Notes: generated by a model from the sequence alone, not told the origin. A stretch of DNA of 64,000 nt from Aliishimia sp963721175 (GCA_963721175.1 CAVRIG010000018.1:62001-126000), one strand, 5' to 3'; counted from the stretch's first letter, positions 39,411 through 49,024 are shown. Numbers and translations are program-made.

Positions 39411-39686
39411 TCAATCCGGATCCTGCGGTTCCGGCAATGAAAGCCTGATGGGCCCTCTGGCGATGTCGGCCCGCACCGGTCTGCCCCGCTGCGTCACCGC
39501 GAGATCGCCTCGCTCCGCCATCGCCTGAGCCACGCGCCGAATCGCGGGCATCAGCGGCCGCCAGTCCGCGGCCACCGCTCGCGCCACATCCGAGGGGCAG
39601 ATGCTCTTGCCCGCCCCACGCCGCTGCAACGCCGCAGATATGGCGCCCTCCAATGCATTGTCGTCGGGCACTCCGGCCTTCCTCAC
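39411..39686 (-). CDS. DUF3253 family small protein
   Basis: The 91-residue product is largely one winged-helix-like DUF3253 domain: AISAALQRRGAGKSICPSDV, ARAVAADWRPLMPAIRRVAQ, RGDLAVTQRGRPVRADIARG. I place the start at GTG 39686 because it overlaps the ileS stop as GTGA; GTG 39671 is also in frame. Position after ileS suggests co-transcription. The function of the family is not known to me; the fold suggests nucleic-acid binding. Confidence 0.8.
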   Translation of the reverse strand: MRKAGVPDDNALEGAISAALQRRGAGKSICPSDVARAVAADWRPLMPAIRRVAQAMAERGDLAVTQRGRPVRADIARGPIRLSLPEPQDPD

Positions 39687-42600
39687 GCTAGCGCGGCGTC
39701 GCAGCGACCGCAGACGCCTGGATGCGCATGCTGGCCCACATCCGGCAGCACCTTCCAGCAGCGTTGGCATTTCGTGCCCGCGGCTTTCTCGAACACGACA
39801 CCGATACCCGCGGCCTCCGGCAAACGAAACGCTTCCGCCGGGACCGGATCGGCCGTCAGCGACAGGTCCGACGTGATGCAGAGATCCGTGAAATCGACGC
39901 TCTTCAGCGCTTTCAGCAACGCCGCATCCTCGACGTGCACGACCGGAGCCGCTTCCAGCGACGCCCCGATCACCTTCTCCGCACGCTGCACCTCGAGGGC
40001 TGCGGTCACGACACGCCGGGCGCGGCGCACCCCGGCCCATTTCGCGGCCAGCGCCTCATCCCGCCAGTCGCCCGGCGTTTCGGGAAAGTCCTGCAGATGC
40101 ACGGAGCTGTCCTCGCCCGGCCGCTGGTCCAGCCACACATCCTCCATCGTGAAGGGCAGGATCGGCGCGAGCCAGGTCGTCAGGCGCTCGAAGAGCAGTT
40201 GCAGCACGGTTCGCGCAGACCGCCGTCGCAACGTGTCGCCGTCGCAATAGAGCGCGTCCTTGCGGACATCGAAGTAGAACGCCGAAAGGTCCACCGTCGC
40301 GAACTGGAAGATCACCTGGAACACGTTCTGGAAATCGAAGGCGCGGTAGCTCTTCCTCACCTCCGCGTCCAGCTCCGCCAGCCGGTGCAGCACCCAGCGT
40401 TCCAGCTCCGGCATCTCGGCGGGCACGGTGCGGTCGGCTTCCGAGAATCGCTCATCGATCCCAGCATGAACCGCATCGTGTTGCGCAGCCGGCGGTAGCT
40501 GTCGGCCACGCCCTTCAGGATCTCCGGCCCGATCCGCTGGTCGGCGGTGTAGTCCGTCTGCGCCACCCAAAGCCGCAGGATATCCGCGCCGTACTGCGTG
40601 ATCACCTCCTGCGGCGCGATGATGTTGCCCAGGATCTTGGACATCTTCATGCCCTTCTCGTCGAGCGTGAAGCCGTGCGTCACCACATTGCGATAGGGCG
40701 CCCGCCCGATCGTCCCGCACGCTTGCAGCAGCGACGAATGGAACCACCCGCGGTGCTGGTCCGTGCCCTCCATGTAGACATCCGCGATCCCGTCCGGCGT
40801 CCCGTCCTCGCGGTCGCGCAGCACGAAGGCGTGGGTGGAGCCGGAATCGAACCATACATCGAGAATGTCGGTGACCTGCTCGTACTTCCTCCGGGTCCAC
40901 GATCCCGCCCAGGAACCGTTCCTTGGCGCCGTCCATGTACCAGGCATCCGCGCCCTCGGCCTCGAACGCCTCCACGATGCGCGCGTTCACCTCCTCGTTC
41001 CGCAGCAGGAAGTCCGGATCGGTGGGCATCGCGCCCTTCTTCGTGAAGCAGGTCAGCGGCACGCCCCAGGCCCGCTGCCGCGACAGCACCCAGTCTGGGC
41101 GCGCCTCCATCATCGAATGCAGCCGGTTGCGCCCGGTGCGCGGCGTCCAGTTCACGTGGTCGATCTCGGTCAGCGCCCTCTGCCGGATCGTCTTGCCATG
41201 TTCGTCCTGCCCGTCGCCCACTTCGCGATCGATGGCGGCAAACCATTGCGGCGTGTTGCGATAGATCACCGGCGCCTTCGACCGCCAGCAATGCGGATAG
41301 GAGTGCTTGATCTTGCCGCGCGCCAGCAGCCCGCCGACCTCGGCCAGCTTGTCGATGACGGCCTTGTTGGCGTCGCCCTCCTTGCCGTTGGGCTTCAGGA
41401 TCGCGTTCCCGCCGAAGAACGGCAGGTCGTTCCGGAAAGTGCCGTCCTCCATCACGTTGTAGGTGATGACCTCCTCCAGCATCCCCAGACCGCGATAGAG
41501 CTCGAACTCCTCCATCCCGTGGCTGGGCGCGCAATGCACAAACCCGGTGCCTTCCTCGTCGGTGACGAAATCCGCGGCGCGGAAGTCGCGGATGTCGTCC
41601 CACTCGCCGTTCGAGCCCTCGGCGCCATGCAAGCGGATGCGGAAAGCTGATCTTCGCCAGATTCATCCTGCGTCAACGTCGCGCAGTCGGCGCCACATGC
41701 CTTCGTCCAGCCGCGCGCGGCTCAGAACATCGGCCGCCATGCTTGTCGGCCAGAGATGTACTGTTCGCCGACTCTTGGCCCAGCATTCCTCCGGCGTCCC
41801 TGTGACCTCGTAAAGCCCGTAGGACATGTCTGCCCGAAACACGACCGCCTTGTTCGACGGAATCGTCCAGGGCGTCGTGGTCCAGATCACGACATTGCGC
41901 CCCGTCCAGCGTGGCGTCACCCGTGCTCGACGACCCGGAACTTCACCCAGATCGTAAAGCTCTCCTTGTCGTGGTACTCCACCTCCGCCTCGGCCAGCGC
42001 GGTCTTCTCCACCGGCGACCACATCACCGGCTTGGAGCCCTGATAGAGCGTGCCGTTCATCAGGAACTTCATGAATTCCTCGGCGATCACCCGCTCGGCG
42101 TGGAAATCCATCGTCAGGTACGGCCGGTCCCAATTGCCGGTGATGCCCAGCCGCTTGAATTCCTCGCGCTGGACGTCGATCCAGTCCTCGGCGAACTTGC
42201 GGCATTCCTGGCGCAGCTCGACCAGCGGCACCTCGTCCTTGTCGCTTGCCCTTGGCGCGATACTGTTCCTCGATCTTCCATTCGATCGGCAGCCCGTGGC
42301 AGTCCCAGCCGGGGATATAGCGGCGTCATGCCCCATCATCTGATGTGACCGCACGATCATGTCCTTGATCGTCTTGTTGAGCGCGTGCCCGATATGCAGG
42401 TTGCCGTTGGCATAGGGCGGGCCGTCATGCAGGGTGAACACCTCCCGGTTGCCCGCGGTCTCGCGCAGCCGGTCATAGACGCCGATCCGCTCCCACCGCT
42501 CCAGCCATTCGGGCTCGCGCTTGGGCAGGCCGGCGCGCATCGGGAAATCGGTTCGGGGCAGGTTCAGGCTGTCTTTGTAATCGATCGTTTCGGCGCACAT
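39683..42600 (-). CDS. ileS: isoleucyl-tRNA synthetase, frameshifted
   Basis: IleS charges tRNA(Ile). ATG 42600 gives MCAETIDYKDSLNLPRTDFP; the HIGH motif is in ANGNLHIGHALNKTIKDM, the KMSKS-type motif in LDEKGMKMSKILGNIIAP, and the C-terminal zinc site in CQRCWKVLPDVGQHAHPGVC. The whole protein of about 970 residues can be read, but only by joining frames: breaks occur near 42322, 42245, 41935, 41675, 40893 and 40465, and possibly elsewhere. An essential single-copy gene cannot be this broken, so these are almost certainly sequence errors. Confidence 0.94.
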
Positions 42601-42917
42601 CGGAAAAGCGTCCTTCGGGAATTCGGATCACGGTGGTAGTCACGGTGATAGTCATGGGGGAATACGGTCTGCGGTGCGGCGGTTCAACACCTTTGCCCGG
42701 CGCCTGACAGCGTCAGATCGCCGGGGACGTAATTCGCAGGATGTGCACCAGCCGGTCCATGTCCCCCCTTATACCCGCGCCGCCCCACCCCTTCAAGCCC
42801 CGCCGGCCTCGCTTCTTTGGGTCCAGAAATACCTTCGGGGGGCGTTCGCGGCACGCGGACGGGGGGCAGACAGCCCCCCTCATGCATCGCGTGCGGTCGC
42901 CAGACCGCTCCGCCGGA
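42601..42917. other. 317-base gene-free region upstream of ileS holding an intergenic repeat
   Basis: Between the ileS start and the end of the ycjF-like gene there is no supported gene. Near 42628-42655 a short near-tandem unit (GGTAGTCACGGTGATAGTCATGG) occurs. At 42812-42880 lies copy B of the dispersed repeat, listed separately. The ileS promoter is presumably in the part near 42620-42760. Confidence 0.6.
42812..42880 (+). repeat. dispersed intergenic repeat, copy B
   Basis: The core CTTCTTTGGGTCCAGAAATACCTT (42812-42835) matches copy A (minus strand, 8704-8727) at 21 of 24 positions and copy C (53156-53179) closely. As in the other copies it is followed by GC-rich sequence with a stem, here GGGGG(C)AGACA(G)CCCCC at 42862-42878. 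It lies outside genes, near the 3' end of the ycjF-like gene. Confidence 0.75.
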
Positions 42918-43926
42918 TCACCCGCGCCGCTGGTCGAAAAGCCCGGTCAGCGCGCGGCGCACGACCTCGCGCGACCGTGGGCGCCGCGCGCCGACGAAGG
43001 GCAGCGGCCGGCAGACCTCCATCGCGGCCACTCCGACCCGCGCGGTCAGCGCCCCGTTCACCAGCCCCTCGCCGAAGCGCCGCGAGAGCTTCGCCAGCAC
43101 GGACCCGCCCAGGACCGGCTCCAGCATGTCGTCGCCGACCGCCACCGCTCCGGTCGCCACCAGATGCGACAGCACCGCCCGGGTCAGCCGCCAGCCGCCG
43201 ACGACGCCGGACCGCCCGCCATAGACCTCCGCGATGCGCCGGATCATGCGCAGGTTGGCCGTGAACGCCGCGACCACGTCGGCCAGCGCCAGCGGCACCA
43301 GCGCGGTCACCGTCGCCACCTGCCGCGCCGCCGCCTCGACCTCGCGCGCGGCGGCGGTGTCGAGACGTCCCAGCAGCTCCCGTTCGGCCAGATCCAGCAG
43401 GTGATCGGCGTCGAGCTGGTCGCCCCGCAGCTCCGCCAGCCGGTCCCGGCCCCAACGCGTGTCCTCGCGGTGGGAATACAGCGCCACCAGCCTGTCGGTC
43501 ACCTTGCGCGCGCCGGCGAGGTCGGCACCAGCCCGCGCCGCGCTCGCCGCGTGGCGCAGATCGTCGATCCGCGACAAGCCGCGCGAGTGCCGCCAGTTCC
43601 CGCAGCGCGATCGCCAGGAGGACCAGGATGAACGCCGCGAACAGAGCCGTCACCGCCAGCCCCAGAACCGGACTGCGGTCGATCAGGCCGGTCACGAAAT
43701 CCCACGCCGCGACCGAGACCACGGCCCCCACCAGCCCGGTCAGCAGCCCCCAGAACCAGCGCGCCAGACGCGAGGGGCGGCGCGCCGCGAGCCGTGCGGC
43801 CAGTTGCATGGCCTCGCCCCGCGGCGGCGCACCGGGCCGGTCGATATCCGGTACGGGCGGCGCATCGGCGACAGACGGTGTCGGCTTCTTGTCGTCGAGG
43901 TCGATCAGGACCGGGCCCTTGGTCAT
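42918..43926 (-). CDS. ycjF: YcjF/TIGR01620-type membrane protein, one frameshift
   Basis: This is an inner-membrane protein of the family that accompanies YcjX in stress-related operons. ATG 43926, after GGAG, begins MTKGPVLIDLDDKKPTPSV. Two spans follow (GLLTGLVGAVVSVAAWDFV; LAVTALFAAFILVLLAIALR). Near 43575 the frame breaks, and the C-terminal domain continues as MSRIDDLRHAASAARAGADL, ALVPLALADVVAAFTANLRM and ARVGVAAMEVCRPLPFVGAR. Its start overlaps the GNAT stop by ATGA. The molecular role of the family is unknown; E. coli ycjXF is heat- and phage-shock associated. Confidence 0.85.
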
Positions 43927-44366
43927 CGCGCACTCCTTCGCCACTTGAACCGCACGTCCGGCAGACCCTCGTCGTTCTCGCCGCGCGTTCGGTCCACTTC
44001 CGCAAATCCATGCGCGCGGTAGAAGGCCTGCGCCCGCGCATTGGCCTGGAACGTCCAGAGCGACAGGGCCTTCGCCTCCGCCTTCATGCGCCGCAGAAGG
44101 GCGGACCCGCAGCCCGCGCCGCGCACCTCAGCTTCCACGTAAAGCGCGTGGATCAAATCTCCCTCGCGTGCGATGAATCCCTGCACGCCCTCCGCAGCTT
44201 CCGCGACGGTGACCCAGCCGCGGTCGATCATGTCGCCGGCAAAGCTCAGGTCTTCGGCGCGGGTGTGGATTCGCGGCATCCACGGCGTCTCGTCGATGAA
44301 GGCCGACAGGATTCCCGCCACCTGGCCGGCATCAGTGGTGAGCGCGGGGCGGAGCACGAAACTCAC
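43923..44366 (-). CDS. GNAT-family N-acetyltransferase
   Basis: The 147-residue single-domain GNAT has the acetyl-CoA binding motif VEAEVRGAGCGSALLRRMK near residues 80-97, the preceding strand DLIHALYVEAEV and the late FYRAHGFAEVDRTRGEN. It is wedged between ycjX and ycjF with 4-base ATGA overlaps on both sides, so all three must be made together. The acceptor substrate is unknown; modification of a small molecule or of a partner protein are both possible. Confidence 0.88.
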   Translation of the reverse strand: MSFVLRPALTTDAGQVAGILSAFIDETPWMPRIHTRAEDLSFAGDMIDRGWVTVAEAAEGVQGFIAREGDLIHALYVEAEVRGAGCGSALLRRMKAEAKALSLWTFQANARAQAFYRAHGFAEVDRTRGENDEGLPDVRFKWRRSAR

Positions 44367-45775
44367 AGCCGGTCCCCCAGCAGGAACTGCGCCGCCCGGT
44401 CGAGCCGCAGATGCGGAGGACCGTCGCCGGGCCGCAGGTCGAGCGGTGCGGGCGCGAAATTCATCACCTTGTAGTCCTCGTCCAGCCAGCTCTCCGCCCC
44501 CTGCTGCGCCGGGGCCAGAAGATGCGCGGGGTTCTGGGGCAGCGCGCCGGGATAGAACGCCGCCTGCTTGCCGGTGTCGAGCAGCCGGCCGCGCACCACG
44601 CCGAGTTCGGAGCCGTCATGCGTCACCACCTCCTCGGTCGTGGCGCGGAGTGCCGCGAGCGACATCGCCGCCGTCTCGGCCCCGGCGAAGCGGGCCCGGT
44701 CGCGCGCGTCGCGGGTCAGGGCTTCGATGATCCCGGTCAGCTGCGCATGCTGGGAATGATGAAGATGATCGGCCTTGGTCGCGGCAAAGAGGATCTTCTC
44801 CACCCGGCGGCCGATCAGAAGCTGGGTCAGGAACGCGTTCCGGCCCGGGCGGAAGGCGCTCAGGATATCGGCCATCGCGCGGCGCATGTCCTCCACCGCC
44901 TGCGGTCCGTTGTGGATCGCGCCCAGCACGTCGACCAGCACGACCTGCCGGTCGATCCGCGCGAAATGATCGCGAAAGAACGGCTTCACGACCTGCGCCT
45001 TGTAAGCCTCGAACCGCCGTTCCATCTCGCGCCGCAAGCTGCGCCGGGGCGCGTCGCCTGGCGGCATCGGCGCGAAGGTGAGCACGGGCGATCCCGCGAG
45101 GTCCCCCGGCAGCAGGAACCGGCCCGGCGTGCAGTCGTAGAACCCTGCCGCCCGCGCCGTGCGCAGGTATTCGGTAAAAGACCGCGCCAGCGCCGCGGCG
45201 TCCGGTTCGGCCAAGGCGCTGGCGCCGTCGGCTTCCTTGGCGTGCGCCAGGAAATCACGCCCGATCTCGCGGGTGGCCAGACGGTCCAGCACTTCGGAAG
45301 ACCACTCGACATAGCTCTTCTCGAGCAAGGCCAGATCCAGCAGCCATTCGCCCGGATAATCCACGATGTCCAGATGCACGGTGCGCGGCCCTTGGAGCCC
45401 GGCCAGCAACCCCGAGGGCCGCACCCGCAGGCTCAGCCGCAACTCCGACACCGCGCGGGTGCTTTCGGGCCAGCGTGGCATCCGCCCGGTCAACGCTCCC
45501 AGATGCGTCTCGTAGTCGAAGCGGGGGATGGTGTCATCGGGCTGCGGTTGCAGGAACGCGGTCTCGATCCGGCCTTCGCCGACGGCCAGCAGCCCCGGCA
45601 TCCGGCCCCGATCCATGAGGTTGGCGACCAGCGAGGTGATGAAGACGGTCTTGCCGGCCCGCGCGAGACCGGTGACGCCAAGGCGGATCACCCGGTCGGA
45701 GATCAGCCCCTCACCTGCGTCGCGGACCGAGTCCACGACGTTGAAAATGCCGTCTGCGATGGTGGAAATGACCAC
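44363..45775 (-). CDS. ycjX: YcjX-like GTP-binding protein (DUF463)
   Basis: The 470-residue P-loop protein is related to stress-induced YcjX. The P-loop is GVTGLARAGKTVFITSLVAN near residue 40, followed by LDIVDYPGEWLLDLALL (switch II-like DxPG) and LFAATKADHLHHSQH (NKxD-like TKAD). I use GTG 45775, which has GAGG eight bases upstream and gives the usual start VVISTIADGIFNVVDSVRDA. The stop overlaps the GNAT start by ATGA. It heads the ycjX-GNAT-ycjF operon. Confidence 0.9.
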   Translation of the reverse strand: MVISTIADGIFNVVDSVRDAGEGLISDRVIRLGVTGLARAGKTVFITSLVANLMDRGRMPGLLAVGEGRIETAFLQPQPDDTIPRFDYETHLGALTGRMPRWPESTRAVSELRLSLRVRPSGLLAGLQGPRTVHLDIVDYPGEWLLDLALLEKSYVEWSSEVLDRLATREIGRDFLAHAKEADGASALAEPDAAALARSFTEYLRTARAAGFYDCTPGRFLLPGDLAGSPVLTFAPMPPGDAPRRSLRREMERRFEAYKAQVVKPFFRDHFARIDRQVVLVDVLGAIHNGPQAVEDMRRAMADILSAFRPGRNAFLTQLLIGRRVEKILFAATKADHLHHSQHAQLTGIIEALTRDARDRARFAGAETAAMSLAALRATTEEVVTHDGSELGVVRGRLLDTGKQAAFYPGALPQNPAHLLAPAQQGAESWLDEDYKVMNFAPAPLDLRPGDGPPHLRLDRAAQFLLGDRL

Positions 45776-45906
45776 GCGCTGCCCTCTTGCCTGCCTGCGG
45801 GTGAACATAGGCATCCCGAACCCGGCCTGCCAGCGGGGAATTTCCGCGTCGGTGCGCCGGATTTGCCGTCTCCACATTCGCCCCCATTGGCTGTAGGTCC
45901 GAGCGC

Positions 45907-46680
45907 ATGCCGCGCTATGCCCTCAAAGTCGAGTATCACGGTCGCCCCTTCGCCGGCTGGCAACGGCAGAAGGACCAACCGTCCGTGCAGGGCACCGTCG
46001 AGGCCGCACTGGCGCGATTGGAACCCGACCTGCCTGCGATCGGAGCCGCGGGGCGCACGGATGCAGGCGTTCACGGGATCGGGCAGGTCGCGCATTGCGA
46101 TCTGCGCAAGGACTGGGACCCGTTCCGCCTGTCGGAGGCTTTGAACTACCACCTGAAACCGCAGCCAGTTGCAATCACGGATTGCGCGGCGGTGGCCGAC
46201 GACTGGCACGCGCGATTTTCCGCGGTGGAGCGGCGGTATCTCTTTCGTCTGCTGATGCGGCGCGCGCCGGCGACGCATCTGGCGGGGCTGGTCTGGCGGG
46301 TGAACCAAATGCTGGATGCGACGGCTATGCAGAGAGCGGCTGATCAACTGGTGGGCCATCACGACTTCACCACGTTCCGGTCATCGATCTGCCAGGCCGA
46401 CAGCCCCGTGAAGACGCTGGACGAACTGCGCATAGAGGAGGCCGAAAACGATTGGGGGCCCGAGATCCGGTTCCACGTCCGGGCCCGGTCCTTCCTGCAC
46501 AACCAGGTGCGCAGTTTCGTCGGCACGCTGGAGCGGGTCGGCGCGGGAGCCTGGATGCCGGAAGACGTGGCCGCGGCCTTGGCCGCTCGCGATCGCGCTG
46601 CCTGCGGTCCCGTCAGCCCGCCGCAGGGGCTCTACCTCGCGGCGGTGCGGTATCCGCAGGATCCTTTCGCCACCCACTGA
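45907..46680 (+). CDS. truA: tRNA pseudouridine(38-40) synthase TruA
   Basis: TruA makes pseudouridine in the anticodon arm of many tRNAs. The 257-residue protein begins MPRYALKVEYHGRPFAGWQR and has the catalytic aspartate in AAGRTDAGVHGIGQVAH, then AERRYLFRLL-like and FLHNQVRSFVGTLERVGAGA motifs. It is divergent from ycjX and convergent with msrB. Confidence 0.97.
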   Translation: MPRYALKVEYHGRPFAGWQRQKDQPSVQGTVEAALARLEPDLPAIGAAGRTDAGVHGIGQVAHCDLRKDWDPFRLSEALNYHLKPQPVAITDCAAVADDWHARFSAVERRYLFRLLMRRAPATHLAGLVWRVNQMLDATAMQRAADQLVGHHDFTTFRSSICQADSPVKTLDELRIEEAENDWGPEIRFHVRARSFLHNQVRSFVGTLERVGAGAWMPEDVAAALAARDRAACGPVSPPQGLYLAAVRYPQDPFATH

Positions 46681-46703
46681 GCGGCGCGCGGCGATGCACG
46701 ACG

Positions 46704-46755
46704 AAAAACGCGCCGGGTCCTGCCGTTCCGGGGGAGGGTCTGGCAGGACCCGGCG
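46704..46755 (-). terminator. hairpin terminator between truA and msrB
   Basis: CGCCGGGTCCTGCC (46711-46724) and GGCAGGACCCGGCG (46742-46755) are perfect 14-bp arms with a 17-nt loop. Read on the minus strand the stem is followed by CGTTTTTCG, giving a short T-run after msrB. It may also serve truA from the other side, though without a T-run in that direction. Confidence 0.75.
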
Positions 46756-46770
46756 ACATGATGATGGCGA

Positions 46771-47250
46771 TCAACCCTGTCCTTCGGGAACGAAGGTCAG
46801 GCTGACACCGTTCAGGCAATGTCGCTTGCCCGTCGGTTCGGGGCCATCATCGAAAATATGACCCAAATGGCTGCCGCAGCGGCTGCAATGGCATTCGGTG
46901 CGGACCAGGAAGAACAGCGTCCGGTCTTCCATCGTGCCGATCGCGCCGGGAAGGCTTTGGGTGAAGCTGGGCCAGCCTGTGCCGCTCTCGAACTTGGCCT
47001 CCGAGCCGTAGAGCGGCAGATCGCATCCCTTGCAGGCATAGATGCCGGCGCGTTTCTCCTCGAGGAGCGGGCTCGTGTAGGGGCGTTCCGTATCCTCCTC
47101 GCGCAACACGCGGTACTCGAGGTCGGTCAGCATCGCCTTCCATTCGGCCTCCGTCCGCGTGACCTCGAACTCCATTCCGCTTTTCTTGGCCGCCTGCGCC
47201 GGAAATCCGGTCAGCGCGGCAAGTCCGATCAAGAGGTTGCGTCTGATCAT
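46771..47250 (-). CDS. msrB: peptide-methionine (R)-S-oxide reductase, exported
   Basis: MsrB repairs R-methionine sulfoxide. The 159-residue protein has a signal peptide with a twin-arginine-like start (MIRRNLLIGLAALTGFPAQA), so it probably acts in the periplasm. The structural zinc site is CKGC and CSRC, the substrate-binding stretch is SGTGWPSFTQSLPG, and the catalytic cysteine is in KRHCLNGVSLTF. AAGGAG lies 8 bases before ATG 47250. A promoter-like element matching that of the ECF sigma gene lies about 260 bases upstream, suggesting stress control. Confidence 0.94.
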   Translation of the reverse strand: MIRRNLLIGLAALTGFPAQAAKKSGMEFEVTRTEAEWKAMLTDLEYRVLREEDTERPYTSPLLEEKRAGIYACKGCDLPLYGSEAKFESGTGWPSFTQSLPGAIGTMEDRTLFFLVRTECHCSRCGSHLGHIFDDGPEPTGKRHCLNGVSLTFVPEGQG

Positions 47251-47573
47251 GTGCGTTCTCCTTCTTCTCGTCTTGGTTGCCGTCTGCCGGGAACGGGCCG
47301 GAAAGCTCCCGCAGTTCGAGCTTCCCGACCGCTGCACCGGCAAATCCCCACGAAGGGTCTTCACCGGCTCCATCAACACCGATCGTCTTGATGCGACGAT
47401 CCACTGCGAAACGCTTCACCGAACCACCGATCCCGATCCTGCCCAATCCTATGGACGTTCCCGAGTTCACTCATCATTCGCAGGGAACACCTGCCCCGCT
47501 GCCATACTGATGACACTTACGCAGGAAGGTCGCCGATAGTTTCAAAAACCGGATCAAAAGAACGAGAGGCGCG
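47251..47573. other. leader region of msrB, no supported gene
   Basis: About 320 bases separate msrB from the anti-sigma gene. The minus strand holds the candidate ECF promoter at 47516-47544 and a 34-codon open frame (47373-47477, MMSELGNVHRIGQDRDRWF...) without a ribosome site, which I do not call a gene. The leader from that promoter to the msrB start would be about 260 nt, long enough for structure-based control, but I see no known riboswitch. Confidence 0.5.
47516..47544 (-). promoter_or_regulatory. candidate ECF-sigma promoter directed at msrB
   Basis: On the minus strand TGAAAC (47539-47544), a 17-base spacer and CGTAAG (47516-47521). The same -35 hexamer, the same spacing and a CGT-type -10 recur upstream of the ECF sigma gene at 48861-48889, and the flanks also match (TGAAACTATCG versus TGAAACTTTCG). 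Autoregulated ECF promoters typically have this bipartite form. Confidence 0.6.
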
Positions 47574-48278
47574 TCAGAGCTCGCTCAGAGATGATGCCGC
47601 GAGCACGTCGCCCGTGGGTGCGCCCGTGGTCGAGCCGCCCTCCGGTTCGTCGGACAGCGCGAGCGTGAGTTGGGAGCCCAGTTGCGCCAGTTCCGGTGGC
47701 AGCGTCACGGTCCAGTTTTCAGCCGCCGGCAGGACGCCCAAGGAAATCGGCGCACCATCGGGCGGGATCGCCCACAATTCGGTCGCGCGACCGGCCGGAG
47801 CCGCGGGACCGTTTACCCGCGTCAGTTCGAGCTGGGCCGTTTCGCCAAGCGACAGTGCCGCGGTCAGTACGAACTCGCGCGCCTCCGGCTGCAACTCGGT
47901 CGCATAGGAGGGGCCCGGCTCGGTGACCGGATAGAAGAGCAGGGCCGCCACGAGGACCACTGCGGCCAGCGCCGTCGCCAGCCCCCAGCGCCATCGATCA
48001 AAGAAGCCGCGGCCGGACGCCGACGCCCTGCCATGCCTCTCTTCGAAGAGCCGCGCCATCAGTCGATCCTTCGCCGCCGGGCTCGGACGCACCTCGCCCG
48101 CTCCGAGCGCCAGCGGCGCCAGGTCTTCCTGCCAGCGCCGAACCTCGTCCGAGAATGCGGGATCGCGGCGCATCCGCGCCTCAGCCGCCGCCCTCTCCTC
48201 GGGCGCAAGCAGGTGCAGGACGTATTCCGCAGCCAGGACCACGTCGTCCTCGGGAAGGGGGGCGGTGTCGTCAACCAT
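47574..48278 (-). CDS. anti-sigma factor, RskA-like
   Basis: The 234-residue membrane protein has an N-terminal cytoplasmic zinc-finger-less anti-sigma domain (AAEYVLHLLAPEERAAAEAR, RWQEDLAPLALGAGEVRPSP), one transmembrane helix (GLATALAAVVLVAALLFYPV, near residues 100-118) and a periplasmic RskA domain (RATELWAIPPDGAPISLGVL). It would hold the adjacent sigma factor at the membrane until a signal releases it. Its start overlaps the sigma gene by 8 bases, a tight coupling typical of sigma/anti-sigma pairs. Confidence 0.9.
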   Translation of the reverse strand: MVDDTAPLPEDDVVLAAEYVLHLLAPEERAAAEARMRRDPAFSDEVRRWQEDLAPLALGAGEVRPSPAAKDRLMARLFEERHGRASASGRGFFDRWRWGLATALAAVVLVAALLFYPVTEPGPSYATELQPEAREFVLTAALSLGETAQLELTRVNGPAAPAGRATELWAIPPDGAPISLGVLPAAENWTVTLPPELAQLGSQLTLALSDEPEGGSTTGAPTGDVLAASSLSEL

Positions 48279-48819
48279 CCGACATGCACTCCCTCAGGGC
48301 CACAAGACCACGGCGCAGCCAGGTGCGCATCGTGTTCAGCGGGGTATCGAACGCCTCGGCCAGTTCGGCATAGCTCTGCCCCTTCAGATAGGCGCCCCGG
48401 ATCGCGGCCGCACGATCCTCGGGCAGTTCGTCGAAACACTTCGCCAGCCGCGCGGCGTCGGAGGCGGCGATCGCATGCCGTTCCGGTCCCGGATCGGAAC
48501 TTGCGAGCGTCGTCTCCATGTCACCGATATCGGCAGTGTCGCCACGCTGCTTGCGCAGCCTGTCGATCGCCGTGTTGCGCGCGATCGTGATCAGCCACGT
48601 CATCGGGCTCAACCCGTTGACCTGGTATCTGTCCGCATGGGTCCAGATTTTCACGAAGGCGTCTTGCATCGCATCCTCGGCGGCGGGTCGTGTCCTCAGA
48701 ACGCCCAGCGCCACGGCCATGAGCCGTGCCGAGGTGGCATCGTAGAGATCCTCGAATGCCGCACGATCACGCAACGCGACGCGAGCCAGAAGAGCTTCGA
48801 TATCCTGCGGCGTGGTCAT
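48271..48819 (-). CDS. ECF-type RNA polymerase sigma factor
   Basis: The 182-residue protein from ATG 48819 has the two ECF regions: sigma-2 (FEDLYDATSARLMAVALGVL, AEDAMQDAFVKIWTHADRYQ, WLITIARNTAIDRLRKQRG) and sigma-4 (LPEDRAAAIRGAYLKGQSYA, ELAEAFDTPLNTMRTWLRRG). It is co-transcribed with its anti-sigma factor. A TGAAAC-N17-CGTTTC element 42 bases upstream suggests autoregulation. The signal is not known; the neighbouring msrB points to oxidative stress. Confidence 0.93.
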   Translation of the reverse strand: MTTPQDIEALLARVALRDRAAFEDLYDATSARLMAVALGVLRTRPAAEDAMQDAFVKIWTHADRYQVNGLSPMTWLITIARNTAIDRLRKQRGDTADIGDMETTLASSDPGPERHAIAASDAARLAKCFDELPEDRAAAIRGAYLKGQSYAELAEAFDTPLNTMRTWLRRGLVALRECMSDG

Positions 48820-48860
48820 GACTGAGGCAGATGACAGGGCGCACGTGACTATTGTCAAGG

Positions 48861-48889
48861 GAAACGGGTCGCAGTCCGCGAAAGTTTCA
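48861..48889 (-). promoter_or_regulatory. candidate autoregulatory ECF promoter
   Basis: On the minus strand TGAAAC (48884-48889), 17-base spacer, CGTTTC (48861-48866); the ECF sigma start codon is 42 bases downstream. It matches the element upstream of msrB in hexamer, spacing and flank. A separate TTGACA at 48853-48858 could add a housekeeping promoter, but its -10 is poor. Confidence 0.6.
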
Positions 48890-49024
48890 GAACGCCGATC
48901 CACTTCGCAGATTTACCGAGAATGGGCCTGGCTCACGCCACCTGTACTTTCGAAATCTCTGCGTGAAATCAGACATCGCTCGACGGGTCCGACATAGAGT
49001 GCCAAGCTACGATAAAGGTCACGC

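Noticed and set aside
47373..47477. 34-codon open frame in the msrB leader (MMSELGNVHRIGQ...)
   Set aside because: No ribosome site and no recognisable features. Kept only as a note on the leader region.
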